Part shown: one piece after another, positions 1 to 9,193 of the stretch
Layout of the letters: every line of letters starts with the position of its first letter
Numbering within the stretch: the stretch's first letter is position 1
Origin: Rhizobium tumorigenes
GTDB taxonomy: Bacteria > Pseudomonadota > Alphaproteobacteria > Rhizobiales > Rhizobiaceae
Direction of reading: 5' to 3'
Assembly: GCF_003240565.2 (NCBI RefSeq)
Contig: NZ_CP117255.1
Coordinates: 3,600,409 to 3,664,408, forward strand
Length of the DNA stretch: 64,000 nt
Translations under genes and position numbers: made by a program
The notes under the pieces: model-generated
The model's database searches: none
What the model was told of the DNA's origin: nothing
Seen by the model: only the letters and a program-made list of their open reading frames with translations

Positions 1-1165
1 CTGTATTGCTGAAAATCAGCGGTACGTCGGGTGCCTGCCATCGTTGCGTCGCTAGCACGTCGCGGCGGTTGTCCACAGCCCGGTCCGTGGATGTTACCAG
101 GCTGTCGATGGCGGTATCCATCGACTGCCACGAAGGACCCGTGACCAGCAAAACCGGCCCACCGCTGCGGGGATCGTTGACGAAAGCCGCCATTGGCGCC
201 AGTTGCGCTGCCTGTGGCAGAGCTGGAAAGAGGGGCTGCAGTTCGCTTGCCGTCCCGACCAGGACCGTGAGCTTGCCCGGCGCCAAAGCCGGCAGGCCGG
301 CAGTCTGGAAGTTGAAGGACTGGTTGGGCATGCCGCTCAGCACCGAAAGGCCCTGCGCCAGTCGCATGAGCGGCTTCGTGGTGCCAGGCTGGGAAAGCCC
401 CGGCACGACGAAGTCGAATTCAGTCGCACCCTTTTCGTCGACGCCCACTGCCCTGACACCATCGGTACTCACCAGCCGCGCGGCGTCCGTGCCGCCAAAG
501 CTGAGATAAGTGCGGCTCGGGTCGATATCGGTCCAGAGTTCATAGGTCGAGGAGATGCTGCAGTCGGTCCGGTGGCGTTGCTGTGTCTCGAAACTCACCA
601 GGTTGGAGCCTGCCTGCAACAACCCGGCCGGTACGTCGAAGCTGAGCTCTTCCGGCTTTTCGGCAGAGCGTATGGGAGTCGATCCGACCGAACGGCTGTT
701 GATCAGCACAGTCAGTTGAGACGCCTCGGGCGCGACGACGATGGCGTTTTGATAGGCGAGGTTGAGCTTGACCGAGGCAGCCGCTTGCGCCGGCGTCAGG
801 TAGATCGACCATGTCTTCTTGTCGATTTCGCCGTTCAGGCCAAGATCTGAGGCCGGGACGAGAAAGCGCCGGAAGCGCTCTGTCGTGACAGGTTTGCCCG
901 CCGGAGTAGCACCTGCACTCTTTGGCGGAGCCGGGGCGACTGGTGTGGCTGGTGGCTTTGCGGTGGCCGGCACCGGTGTAAAGGGCGGTATTGGAGGCTG
1001 CGTAGCCGGCGCTGGTGCCGGGGCAGGCTGAACCGATGGGCTTGCGGGCGCTGCACCCTTCGGACGCTCGGGCGACATGTCGAAGGGCGTCGTCTGCGCA
1101 ATTGCAAACGGTGCTAGCCATGTTGTGGCGAGGGCGGCCGCAACCGCGATACGACCCGGCTTCAT
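1..1165 (-). CDS. bcsB: Cellulose synthase periplasmic subunit BcsB, 3' part outside window
   Basis: Periplasmic, membrane-anchored partner of BcsA that guides the nascent cellulose chain. Only the first 388 codons lie in the window; the frame is still open at the left edge. The product begins MKPGRIAVAAAL with a Sec signal peptide ending near AIAQ, then a Pro/Ala-rich linker of about 65 residues, then the start of a beta-rich carbohydrate-binding region containing FETQQRHRTDCSISSTYELW, a stretch typical of BcsB. The ATG overlaps the bcsA stop codon as ATGA (bases 1162-1165), so the two are translationally coupled. No frameshift is visible. Family members are usually about 750-850 residues, so roughly half is missing here only because the window ends. 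Confidence 0.9.
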   Translation of the reverse strand, partial: MKPGRIAVAAALATTWLAPFAIAQTTPFDMSPERPKGAAPASPSVQPAPAPAPATQPPIPPFTPVPATAKPPATPVAPAPPKSAGATPAGKPVTTERFRRFLVPASDLGLNGEIDKKTWSIYLTPAQAAASVKLNLAYQNAIVVAPEASQLTVLINSRSVGSTPIRSAEKPEELSFDVPAGLLQAGSNLVSFETQQRHRTDCSISSTYELWTDIDPSRTYLSFGGTDAARLVSTDGVRAVGVDEKGATEFDFVVPGLSQPGTTKPLMRLAQGLSVLSGMPNQSFNFQTAGLPALAPGKLTVLVGTASELQPLFPALPQAAQLAPMAAFVNDPRSGGPVLLVTGPSWQSMDTAIDSLVTSTDRAVDNRRDVLATQRWQAPDVPLIFSNT

Positions 1166-3354
1166 TGCGCGCCCGCCTTTACCGGCTGGATCTGCTCCTC
1201 GGGCTTGCCCCTGAAACTGCGGAAGAAATACACAAGCCCGCGGCTCGTTTGGTACGCCGATACACCGAGAAACCAGATCGTTCCCCTGATCAGCCCGGGA
1301 TTGCGGCGACGGGACAGCTGGAATTGCGTCCACTGGTCGGAGTTTGCAAAGATCAGGTCCGCGATCAAGCGGTGATCCAGCGCGCTTTGCGGATTGTAAA
1401 GGCAGCCGATCGCGGTGATTTCGCCGCTGGGCTGGGTGTTGCGCACAGTCACGATCAGTGTCTCTTCCTGGGCGCCGCTGTAGGGCCTGAACTTGATCGT
1501 CGCGCGGGTGTCCACTCCCAGCGGATCGAAGGTCTTGCTGAAAACGTGCAGCCTCGCACCATGGACGGATACGTCCTCGATAGAAGCCGGATACCAGCGC
1601 CCGTCGACGCCGAATTCGCACCGTCGGTTGACACGCACCCGCCGCGACGAAGACCGCTCGCCGCGCTCGGAGACGACGCCGAGAGCGCAGCCGGCCATGA
1701 TCAGGTTGAGCAAGGTCCAGCCGGCAACGACCAGCGTCACGTCTGCCTTGTAGGGCTCGGCGTAAAGGCGGTAGATCGCCATTCCGAAAGCTACCAGCAG
1801 AACCCCGAAGATGACGAAGAACGGTCGGCTGATTTCGGAAAGGCGCGCGACGGCAATGGATTCGTCCTTGGCTGTCACCTTGAATGTCGGCTTGCGCGGG
1901 TTGAGGATGACCGAGATAACCGCCGGCAGCAGATGCACTGTCTGCACATATTCATAAAGCTCGGAAATCCACGGCCAGCGGAAAGATCCGTAGAGATAGT
2001 TCTGCATCATCATGTTCACGACCATGTAGGCCAGCGAATAGGCCAGGAACTCGCCGCCCGACGAAGTGAAGATCTCGAGATTGAAGAACAGGTAGAACAG
2101 TGGCGCGAACAGGAACATCGTCCTTGGGAACGGGAAGAGCCAGAACAGCGTCGACGACATGTAGCAAAGCCGCTGCGGCAGGGAGAGCCCGCGCTTGAAG
2201 AGCGGGAAGCGGAAGCGGAGGATCTGCATCATGCCCTGCGCCCAGCGGCTGCGCTGGCCGATGAAGCTGGCAAAGGTCGCCGGCTGGAGCCCCGCGATCA
2301 GCGGCTTGTCGACATAGATGCTGTTCCAGCCTCGGGAGTGCAACTCGATCGCCGTCTCGCAGTCCTCGGTGATGCTCACGCCGCTGAACCCGTTGGTTTC
2401 AGCCAGAGCCTTGCGCCTAAGGACGGCAGCTGAGCCGCAGAAGAAAGAGGCATTCCACTTGTCGAGACCGCGCTGGATAATGCCGTAGAACATCTCGTTC
2501 TCGCTGGGCATATGGTCGAACGTCTGCAGATTGCGCTCGATCGGGTCAGGATTGAGAAAGAAATGCGGTGTCTGGCACAGGAAGAGCTTCGGATCGTCGT
2601 CGAAGTAGCCAACGGTTTCGAGCAGGAAGTCACGCGCCGGCGCGTGGTCGGCATCGAAAACGGCGATGAGCTCGCCGGTTGAGTGCTGCATGCCGTTGTT
2701 GAGATTGCCGGCTTTGGCATGCTCGTTGCGATCGCGGGTCATATAACGGACGCTGAGTTGTTCGCACAATTCCTGCAACTGGATGTGGCGGAGCGAGGCT
2801 GCCTGCGCATCGAGGATGTTGTTGGCATTGCGCTTCTGCAAGGTGCTGCCGTCGTCGAGCAGCCAGACGGTGACCTTTTCGGGCGGATAGTCCATGGCCT
2901 TGGCCGCCGCCAGCGTATTGCCGAGAAGCGCCGCATCCTCGTTATAGGTCGGCACGAAGACATCGACATGCGGAAACTTGCCTTCGGTGGCGGCACGAGA
3001 CGGTCGTGGCGGCAGCGGCATGGCAACGACAAACAGGCTGAGAGCCCCCATCATCACGCTGTACATTTCCGCGAGATAGACGAGGAAGCCCGGAATGAAG
3101 TTTTCAGGCTGGTTGATTGGCGGCAAGGTGCTGGTGGTTCGCCAGAAGACGTAGCGCAGGATGATCGAGCTTCCGAAGGCGAGCGCTACGAGGCGCCACT
3201 TTCCCTCGCCCTTGAACAGCTTGATCAGCGCCATGATGATGACCACCGTGACGCTGACGATCAATTGCGTCTGGAGGCTGATCGGCAGGGTAATGAGGGT
3301 AATTACGCATACCGCGACGATCATCCAGATCAGGATACTGGCGGCTTTGCGCAT
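1162..3354 (-). CDS. bcsA: Cellulose synthase catalytic subunit BcsA (UDP-forming)
   Basis: Inner-membrane GT2 synthase that polymerises glucose from UDP-glucose and extrudes the chain; activated by c-di-GMP. 730 residues. N-terminal membrane segments are followed by the GT2 domain: DVFVPTYNED (131-140), DD at 167-168, DAD at 234-236, TED at 329-331 and QRSRW at 367-371 are the expected substrate and catalytic motifs. More membrane helices follow at about 400-560, then a PilZ domain with the arginine cluster at 571-578 and DVSVHG at 594-599, which bind c-di-GMP. An AAGGA box sits 7 bases before the ATG. It lies between bcsN and bcsB on the same strand. All key residues are present, so it should be active and c-di-GMP responsive. 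Confidence 0.97.
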   Translation of the reverse strand: MRKAASILIWMIVAVCVITLITLPISLQTQLIVSVTVVIIMALIKLFKGEGKWRLVALAFGSSIILRYVFWRTTSTLPPINQPENFIPGFLVYLAEMYSVMMGALSLFVVAMPLPPRPSRAATEGKFPHVDVFVPTYNEDAALLGNTLAAAKAMDYPPEKVTVWLLDDGSTLQKRNANNILDAQAASLRHIQLQELCEQLSVRYMTRDRNEHAKAGNLNNGMQHSTGELIAVFDADHAPARDFLLETVGYFDDDPKLFLCQTPHFFLNPDPIERNLQTFDHMPSENEMFYGIIQRGLDKWNASFFCGSAAVLRRKALAETNGFSGVSITEDCETAIELHSRGWNSIYVDKPLIAGLQPATFASFIGQRSRWAQGMMQILRFRFPLFKRGLSLPQRLCYMSSTLFWLFPFPRTMFLFAPLFYLFFNLEIFTSSGGEFLAYSLAYMVVNMMMQNYLYGSFRWPWISELYEYVQTVHLLPAVISVILNPRKPTFKVTAKDESIAVARLSEISRPFFVIFGVLLVAFGMAIYRLYAEPYKADVTLVVAGWTLLNLIMAGCALGVVSERGERSSSRRVRVNRRCEFGVDGRWYPASIEDVSVHGARLHVFSKTFDPLGVDTRATIKFRPYSGAQEETLIVTVRNTQPSGEITAIGCLYNPQSALDHRLIADLIFANSDQWTQFQLSRRRNPGLIRGTIWFLGVSAYQTSRGLVYFFRSFRGKPEEQIQPVKAGAQ

Positions 3355-3484
3355 GGTTATTCCTTTACCTCAAGTCAACACTCAAGCACGACGCGATCAT
3401 GGCGACGACACCAAGCACCGTGACACCGGATGGTTGACAAACCGTTCATTCTACTCGTCTCTTGATCGATATAATCGCAAGACC

Positions 3485-4453
3485 TTAGTTAGGGGCAGGC
3501 ACAATGACCGCCGGAGCCGCTGTCGTGCTGCTTTTGTCGTGGCCGATCGGCGACGGAACGACCGGCCCCCTGGGCGCCGGCGCGGGTGCCTGCTGTTGCG
3601 CGACAGGACGCGGTGCTGCGCGCAGCTCTACCCTACGCGGGCTTTGCGGTGCGATGCCAGGTGATGCCGCCGGCAATTGGAAAGCGGCCGGTAACTGGCC
3701 GGCGCTCGTAGGCGATACCACCGGGTAGATCGGATTGCCGGTGCGGCCAAGCGTCGGATCGACCGGCGGAGCGCTGTCATACGGGTTCCAGCCGGGCGCC
3801 GGGAAAGTGCCTGTGATGGTGTAGCCATACATGACACGAAGCAGTTGTTCGGCGGGTGCATGGGTGTCGCAAAGTCGCAGCCGGACCTGCACGGTGCCGC
3901 GATTCTGGAAAGCACCACGAGCATTGTCGCTGGAGCGCACCTGCTGCCAGGCATAGAGGCAGGTGTCTCCCTGCGCACTTTTGCCCGTGGCATAGCCGAA
4001 CGGTCCGTAGTTGTTCTGGACGTAAATACCGGACCGAACCATCGCCACGCCAGGCAATGCACGACGCATGTCCCTGTCGACCGTGCTGTCGCGGATCGAG
4101 GCATAGCCCAGCCCCTTGCGATTGTCGTAGTCGAGACCAACCGGCCCGAAGAACGTCACCTGCAGGTCGTTCTGTCCCGAGGTTGCGGCCGAGGTAAACA
4201 GGTAGATGTCCTGCTGGACGGCGTTGTTGTAGGAGTGCTGCACGACGTTGACGATCGACGGACCACCCGGAGGTGGCAGCGCAAACGCCTTGTCGCTCGT
4301 CACCGTCTCCGCGGGACCGGGAACCCGGATACCATCCCTTGACGCGCAGCCGGACATAGCCAGCGCCGCCGTGAGCCACAACGCGCCATAGACACTTTTT
4401 GTCATGCGTGACGGCGCGACGTGCCGAATCAGAGAACGAGGGACCATGCGCAT
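3485..4453 (-). CDS. bcsN: Cellulose biosynthesis lipoprotein-like BcsN
   Basis: BcsN is found in alphaproteobacterial cellulose operons and its exact role is not settled. The protein has a hydrophobic leader ending AALAMSGC, a possible lipoprotein box, a conserved middle (about 60-225) and a Pro/Ala/Gln-rich C-terminal tail. It sits 130 bases upstream of bcsA on the same strand, as expected. The start is uncertain: the first ATG at 4453 gives 322 residues, but an ATG at 4405 (MTKSVYGALW) places the basic residues right before the hydrophobic core and makes a more normal signal peptide. Neither start has a clear Shine-Dalgarno sequence. Assignment rests on overall resemblance and position. 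Confidence 0.82.
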   Translation of the reverse strand: MRMVPRSLIRHVAPSRMTKSVYGALWLTAALAMSGCASRDGIRVPGPAETVTSDKAFALPPPGGPSIVNVVQHSYNNAVQQDIYLFTSAATSGQNDLQVTFFGPVGLDYDNRKGLGYASIRDSTVDRDMRRALPGVAMVRSGIYVQNNYGPFGYATGKSAQGDTCLYAWQQVRSSDNARGAFQNRGTVQVRLRLCDTHAPAEQLLRVMYGYTITGTFPAPGWNPYDSAPPVDPTLGRTGNPIYPVVSPTSAGQLPAAFQLPAASPGIAPQSPRRVELRAAPRPVAQQQAPAPAPRGPVVPSPIGHDKSSTTAAPAVIVPAPN

Positions 4454-4669
4454 GAAATAGCCAAATGCGCTACATAAGCAACATGAACATCGTTTTGCGG
4501 GTATTGGTGGATGCGCTGAAGGGCCCGGTCGAGAATGAAATCTTCTGCCGCGCGTGCCTTTCCGGCGGCAATTGACAAGCCAGCGTGGATGAAGAACATG
4601 CCCTCGGGATCGCGTGATGCCCGGGAGTGCGGCGCGCGATCAGAAAAAATCAGGGCAGGAGACGGTAAA

Positions 4670-5812
4670 ATGGCAGGCGATATCGGCATGTTCGAAGCGG
4701 GAAGCTTCATCGGGCGTATCTGGGATGCGGCCAAGGACGGTCCATCCGTTGTCGTTATCCGCGACGGCACTGTCTATGACGTCACGTCACGAGATATTCC
4801 GACCGTCTCTGCCCTTCTTGAAATGGACGATCCCGTCGCTTTTCTAAGCACGCAGGCAGGTGAAGCTGTCGGTAGCCTCGCGGCGCTGTTTTCGGCCGAC
4901 GCCAATTCGCCCCACACATTGCTGGCGCCGATCGACCTGCAGGCCGTCAAAGCCTGTGGCGTAACGTTTGCCCGCTCGATGCTGGAGAGGGTGATCGAGG
5001 AGCGCGCTGCCGGTAATCCGGATCTGGCGAACAGCATTCGCGGCCGCATCACCTCCATAATCGGCGACAGCCTTCGCAATCTGAAGGCGGGATCGCCGGA
5101 GGCCGCAAAGGTCAAGTTGGCGCTGATCGAGGATGGCGTCTGGTCGCAATATCTGGAAGTCGGCATCGGTCCTGATGCCGAGGTCTTTTCCAAGGCGCAG
5201 GTGCTTTCCTCCGTCGGTCACGGTGCCGATGTCGGCTTGCACCCCATTTCCAAATGGAACAACCCAGAGCCGGAAATCGTGCTGGTCGTCGATAGCCAGG
5301 GGCGCGTCAAGGGCGCAACGCTCGGCAACGACGTCAACCTGCGCGACGTCGAGGGCCGCTCTGCCCTGCTGCTCGGCAAGGCCAAGGATAACAATGCTTC
5401 CTGCTCGATCGGGCCGTTCGTCCGCCTGTTCGACGATACCTACTCCATCGACGACGTCCGCAACGCCGACCTCGATCTCACAATCGAGGGAGAGGACGGC
5501 TACGTGCTGCACGGCAAGAGTTCGATGAAGGAGATCAGCCGTGATCCGCTCGATCTCGTCTCCCAAACAATCGGGCGGCATCATCAGTATCCCGACGGAA
5601 TGGTGCTGTTCATGGGGACGCTTTTCGCGCCGGTCGAGGACCGAGACGTGCCGGGGCAGGGCTTTACGCACAAGATCGGCGATGTCGTCACGATTTCGAA
5701 CGACAAGCTGGGCGCACTTCGCAACCGCGTCATGCTGTCGACCGATTGCCCGCCCTGGACCTCGGGCATTACAAAGCTCATGCGCAATCTGGCTTCGAGG
5801 GGCCTGCTCTAG
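4670..5812 (+). CDS. Fumarylacetoacetate hydrolase (FAH) family protein
   Basis: Probable metal-dependent hydrolase, isomerase or dehydratase acting on a 2-oxo acid; the substrate cannot be read from sequence. The product is 380 residues from the chosen start. The C-terminal FAH fold is recognisable from the EPEIVLVVD segment (metal-binding glutamates), GNDVNLRDVEGRSALLLGKAKD, SCSIGPFV and the later FTHKIGDVVTI. It resembles the longer FAH proteins that include 2-keto-3-deoxy sugar acid dehydratases and hydroxymuconate-type isomerases. The start is taken as ATG 4670 because AGGAG lies 8 bases upstream (4657-4661); an in-frame ATG at 4535 would add 45 residues of unlikely sequence. It stands alone, between bcsN and convergent treY. 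Confidence 0.85.
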   Translation: MAGDIGMFEAGSFIGRIWDAAKDGPSVVVIRDGTVYDVTSRDIPTVSALLEMDDPVAFLSTQAGEAVGSLAALFSADANSPHTLLAPIDLQAVKACGVTFARSMLERVIEERAAGNPDLANSIRGRITSIIGDSLRNLKAGSPEAAKVKLALIEDGVWSQYLEVGIGPDAEVFSKAQVLSSVGHGADVGLHPISKWNNPEPEIVLVVDSQGRVKGATLGNDVNLRDVEGRSALLLGKAKDNNASCSIGPFVRLFDDTYSIDDVRNADLDLTIEGEDGYVLHGKSSMKEISRDPLDLVSQTIGRHHQYPDGMVLFMGTLFAPVEDRDVPGQGFTHKIGDVVTISNDKLGALRNRVMLSTDCPPWTSGITKLMRNLASRGLL

Positions 5813-5834
5813 GAAAGTCCCTCGCTCGTTGCAG

Positions 5835-8483
5835 CTATTCGGAGACGAGCAGCGCCACTGGTGAAGTGGCCAGCAGGGCTGCCAGTTTCAGCGGCTGGCC
5901 TGTCTCGTGGACCGTACCGTCCATGACATTTCGCACTCTGCCGACAGCGCGCTCGGGCAAGGCTATTGCACTGCCTCCCCAGTAATCGCCGCACGGCCAT
6001 TCGCCTTCGCCGAGTCCGTAAACCAGCCGAGGAGCAATGGCGACGACCATTTTGTTCTCGTGGCTGCGCAGGAATGCAATGGCGTTGTCGGCGCGTTCAC
6101 CGGTGACGGCCAATGGCTGATAATCGCCTTTGGCAAACAGCGTTGGCTCGGCGTTGCGGAGCGCAAGGCCCTTCTGGACGAGGCGCTGCTTGAAGAGTCC
6201 CCGGGCAAGCGCGCCCTCATCGCGTGTCTGGAGAGGCACGGCCAGGTCCTCACCCAGGCGTTTATAGTCTGGCAGGCGGCGATTGTCGGGATCGACGAGG
6301 CTGAGATCCAGTTGCTCGGCGCCCTGGTAAACGTCGGGTATCCCTAGAGCTGCCAACTTGATGAGCGTCTGTGTCAGGCCGTTAAATAGGCCCGCCCGCA
6401 CGAACGGCTGCAGTGTCTTGCGGAAGTCCTGCAGGAAAGCCGCATTGTCGCTCGCAAGCAGGTTAGCCGCGAAAGCCTTTACGGCGTCCTCGTAGGCACC
6501 ATCCTCCTCGCCCCAGTTGGTGCGCTGCTTGGCCTCGCGCAGCGCTTTCTCGACATAGGCAATGAAACGGTCGGGCAGGTCGGCCGGAGCAGGCGCTTCG
6601 AGCGCGAGGTCGGCCGGCCAGGCGCCGGCGAGCGCCTGGTAGAGCATCCATTCGACCCGTGGTTCCGGCGCGGCGCCACCCTGCAGGGAAGCGACGGTGG
6701 CTGCATTGATCTTGCGCCAGCGCTCCACGCCATCCAGCCATGCCTCCGGAGCTTCGGTAAGCGCATAGAGCCTCGCCCGCCCGTCCTCGCCGCGTTTCGT
6801 GTCATGTGTCGAGGTTGCGGAGAGGCCGGCCGGCTGCGTCTCCATCCGCTTGGCCATCTCATGGTGGAAGCGCTGGAGGCCGAATTCACTGGCGGCAGGT
6901 TCGCCGCCGACCTCGTTCAGGCCGATCAGACGGTTATATCGATAGAACATAGTGTCTTCGATAGACTTCGCCGTCAAAGGCCCCGTCAATTGCTGGAAGC
7001 GTCGTCGGAATTCGAGCGCATCCGCCTTGGCCTCCGGTGCCACATTGCCTTGAAATACCTTGTCGACGAAGGACAACGCGGCGTGGTCCGGCTTTTCGGA
7101 TGAGCCGCCCGCAGTTTCGACGATAGTGCTCCACATCGCGCCATCGGCCGCGTCGAGGGCGCCATCCGTCCCGTAGGTGCGATACACCGGGCAGGCGACA
7201 AGCACAGATACCAGCGCCTGTTCCAGTGCCGCTTGCTCGGGCACGTCGCCATTGATAGCTCCGACACTCAGAAGCAGCTGCAGCAAATTGTTGGTTTCAA
7301 CAGCGAAGTTTTTCCGGGCAAGCATCGCCTTGACAGCCAGCGCGCCCTCGGCAAATTCCGGCTCACCATCGGCAATTTCCCGATAGGTCTCGGTGATTGC
7401 CTTCATTCCGGACGTGTTCACCAGAACGTCGGGCAAGGTGGTGATAAATTCATAGCCTGTGGTTCCGGAGATCGGCCACGCCTCTGGCAGCGTCTCTCCT
7501 TCGGCGAGGATTTTCTCGACGACGATATAGGTATCCTCACCGACGGCACTTCGCAGACGCTCGAGATAGCCGGCCGGATCTGCCAGCCCGTCGATATGAT
7601 CCAGCCGCAGTCCATCGACTGCACCGCTGCGCACCAGTTCGAGTGTCAATCGATGTGCATCGTCGAAAACAGCCGGGTCTTCGACGCGCAAGCCTACAAG
7701 GCCAGTCACCTCGAAAAAGCGACGATAGCTGAGCTCGCGCGGTGCGTCCTTCCAATAGATCAGCCGCCAGGGCTGCTCATCCAGCACGGCCTGAAGCGAA
7801 GCCGGGTCGCTGAACTTTTGCTCGAGCGCCTTGTTTATGTCCGCCGTCTCGCCCGATACCATGTCCCGCATGCTCTGGCGAAATTCCGTCTCCCGCTGTG
7901 GATCTGCAGCAGACGCGAGAGTGCACATTGCGGCGACGACCGGGAGATCAAGTCGCGATAGGACGGCGGCATAGGTGCTCGGCGACAGCGGCAGCCGCTG
8001 CTCGTAGTAGGCAACAGTGAGCGTGCCGGCATCCGAGTCCACCGTCAGCTTCAGTTCGCCTGCCTCCAGCGCGTCCTGCAGCGGCTTGCCGAGGATTGGC
8101 AACGTCAGCTTACGGCGCCAGTCGATGTCGAAATGCTGGCTGAAAGGGCTCTCCTCACCCCACTCGACGACGCTGCGCCACCACGAATTTTCCAGCGAGG
8201 CGGCCATATGGTTCGGAACGATGTCGACCAGCAGGCCAATGTCGGCTTCCCGCAGTGCCTTCGATAACTTGTCGAACCCCTCGCGGCCGCCAATCGCGGG
8301 ATCGATCTCGTTGGTGTCGGTGACGTCGTAGCCGTGGGTGGAACCCTTGGTCGCGGTGAAGATCGGGGACGCGTAGAGATGGCTGATGCCCAATTGGCGG
8401 AGGTAAGGAACCATTTTCCGGGCATGGTCAAAAGTCATGCCGTCGCGAAACTGGATGCGGTAGGTAGAGTTGGGCAATGTCAT
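5835..8483 (-). CDS. treY: Malto-oligosyltrehalose synthase TreY
   Basis: Cytosolic GH13 enzyme that turns the reducing-end glucose of a maltodextrin into a trehalosyl unit, the first step of the TreY-TreZ trehalose pathway. 882 residues from ATG 8483 (MTLPNSTYRIQF); a GTG at 8561 would add 26 unlikely residues. GH13 motifs are visible: VDIVPNHMA (region I), GLRLDHIDGLADP with the nucleophile Asp near 295 (region II), and VVEKILAEGE with the acid Glu (region III). No treZ lies in the window; glgX, which supplies maltodextrins, is 23 kb away. A GGAAC-N17-GTT stress promoter lies about 135 bases upstream (8621-8645). Its length fits long rhizobial TreY proteins. Confidence 0.93.
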   Translation of the reverse strand: MTLPNSTYRIQFRDGMTFDHARKMVPYLRQLGISHLYASPIFTATKGSTHGYDVTDTNEIDPAIGGREGFDKLSKALREADIGLLVDIVPNHMAASLENSWWRSVVEWGEESPFSQHFDIDWRRKLTLPILGKPLQDALEAGELKLTVDSDAGTLTVAYYEQRLPLSPSTYAAVLSRLDLPVVAAMCTLASAADPQRETEFRQSMRDMVSGETADINKALEQKFSDPASLQAVLDEQPWRLIYWKDAPRELSYRRFFEVTGLVGLRVEDPAVFDDAHRLTLELVRSGAVDGLRLDHIDGLADPAGYLERLRSAVGEDTYIVVEKILAEGETLPEAWPISGTTGYEFITTLPDVLVNTSGMKAITETYREIADGEPEFAEGALAVKAMLARKNFAVETNNLLQLLLSVGAINGDVPEQAALEQALVSVLVACPVYRTYGTDGALDAADGAMWSTIVETAGGSSEKPDHAALSFVDKVFQGNVAPEAKADALEFRRRFQQLTGPLTAKSIEDTMFYRYNRLIGLNEVGGEPAASEFGLQRFHHEMAKRMETQPAGLSATSTHDTKRGEDGRARLYALTEAPEAWLDGVERWRKINAATVASLQGGAAPEPRVEWMLYQALAGAWPADLALEAPAPADLPDRFIAYVEKALREAKQRTNWGEEDGAYEDAVKAFAANLLASDNAAFLQDFRKTLQPFVRAGLFNGLTQTLIKLAALGIPDVYQGAEQLDLSLVDPDNRRLPDYKRLGEDLAVPLQTRDEGALARGLFKQRLVQKGLALRNAEPTLFAKGDYQPLAVTGERADNAIAFLRSHENKMVVAIAPRLVYGLGEGEWPCGDYWGGSAIALPERAVGRVRNVMDGTVHETGQPLKLAALLATSPVALLVSE

Positions 8484-8620
8484 GGGATACCTGGCAAATT
8501 GGGAAGGCCGTCGGGTGGCGTGGTCAGCAATTAAGTTCCTGGAGCCGATTTCAGGCCGCATGAAAACGAATTAACCGGCAACGCAATGCCCTTAGCCTCT
8601 CGGTGAAGCCTCGACCTGCA

Positions 8621-8645
8621 AACTTGCGGAAGCAAAATAAGTTCC
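8621..8645 (-). promoter_or_regulatory. Candidate EcfG/RpoE2 promoter of treY
   Basis: On the minus strand GGAAC (8645-8641) is followed after 17 bases by GTT (8623-8621). This is the -35/-10 pattern of the general stress sigma factor in Rhizobiales. Transcription would begin near 8613, giving a leader of about 130 bases before treY. Four other elements with identical spacing occur in this window. Confidence 0.6.
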
Positions 8646-8683
8646 GTCCACTGACGATGCGGGGTGGCGCAGGGCGCCTCTGC

Positions 8684-9157
8684 CTAGTGGGTCGGTGCCG
8701 GTTGCAATGCCGGCTGGCTGCGCGCTGCGGTCAGTTCTGCGGTGGTGTGGTTGAGGCGGTCGGCCAGCACTCTCATGATATCCACGGCCATTTCGGGGAA
8801 GTCGGAGAGCAGCTTGAGGAAGTGCTCTTTGCTGATCCGCAGTGCCTCGACATTCGAGGTGGCCTTTACGGTCGCAGTACGGGAGACGTCGCAGAGTATG
8901 GCGATTTCTCCGACAATCGAGTTGACGTCGACATCGGCCACCTTGATCTCACCGGTCGGCGTATCGACCAGGATATCGGCGGTTCCTGCCAGCACGACAT
9001 AGGCAGCGTCGCCGAGATCGCCCTGGTGGAAAAGTATCTGGCCAGCACGGTAGCTGACGCGATCGGAGGTGAAGGCGAGCAGTTTCAGCTTCGCCGGCGC
9101 AATGCGTGCGAAAATCGGCACTCGCCGCAACATTTCGACTTCATCTCTTAACAGCAT
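8684..9157 (-). CDS. Stand-alone cyclic nucleotide-binding domain protein
   Basis: 157 residues made almost entirely of one Crp/Fnr-type cyclic nucleotide-binding (cNMP) domain. The phosphate-binding cassette is seen as GEIAI (83-87) followed by RTA (93-95), preceded by the beta-barrel signature HQGDLGDAAYVVLAG (44-58). There is no DNA-binding helix-turn-helix; the C-terminus is a short helix and an Ala/Gln/Pro tail. It is therefore a sensor or regulatory subunit rather than a transcription factor. It begins 36 bases after the degenerate ABC exporter gene on the same strand and is probably co-transcribed with it, so it may gate that protein in response to cAMP or cGMP. That partnership is inferred from position only. 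Confidence 0.85.
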   Translation of the reverse strand: MLLRDEVEMLRRVPIFARIAPAKLKLLAFTSDRVSYRAGQILFHQGDLGDAAYVVLAGTADILVDTPTGEIKVADVDVNSIVGEIAILCDVSRTATVKATSNVEALRISKEHFLKLLSDFPEMAVDIMRVLADRLNHTTAELTAARSQPALQPAPTH

Positions 9158-9193
9158 GCGCGTTCAACCCCGGGATCACAGCCGCCAGATAGC

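Noticed and set aside
540..1121. 193-codon and 90-codon frames on the minus strand over bcsB
   Set aside because: These are shadow frames; the true bcsB frame from 1165 encodes a signal peptide and BcsB-like sequence and is open to the edge.
8519..8539. Second GGAAC nearer treY (minus strand, 8539-8535)
   Set aside because: No GTT at the required distance; the element at 8645-8621 fits exactly.
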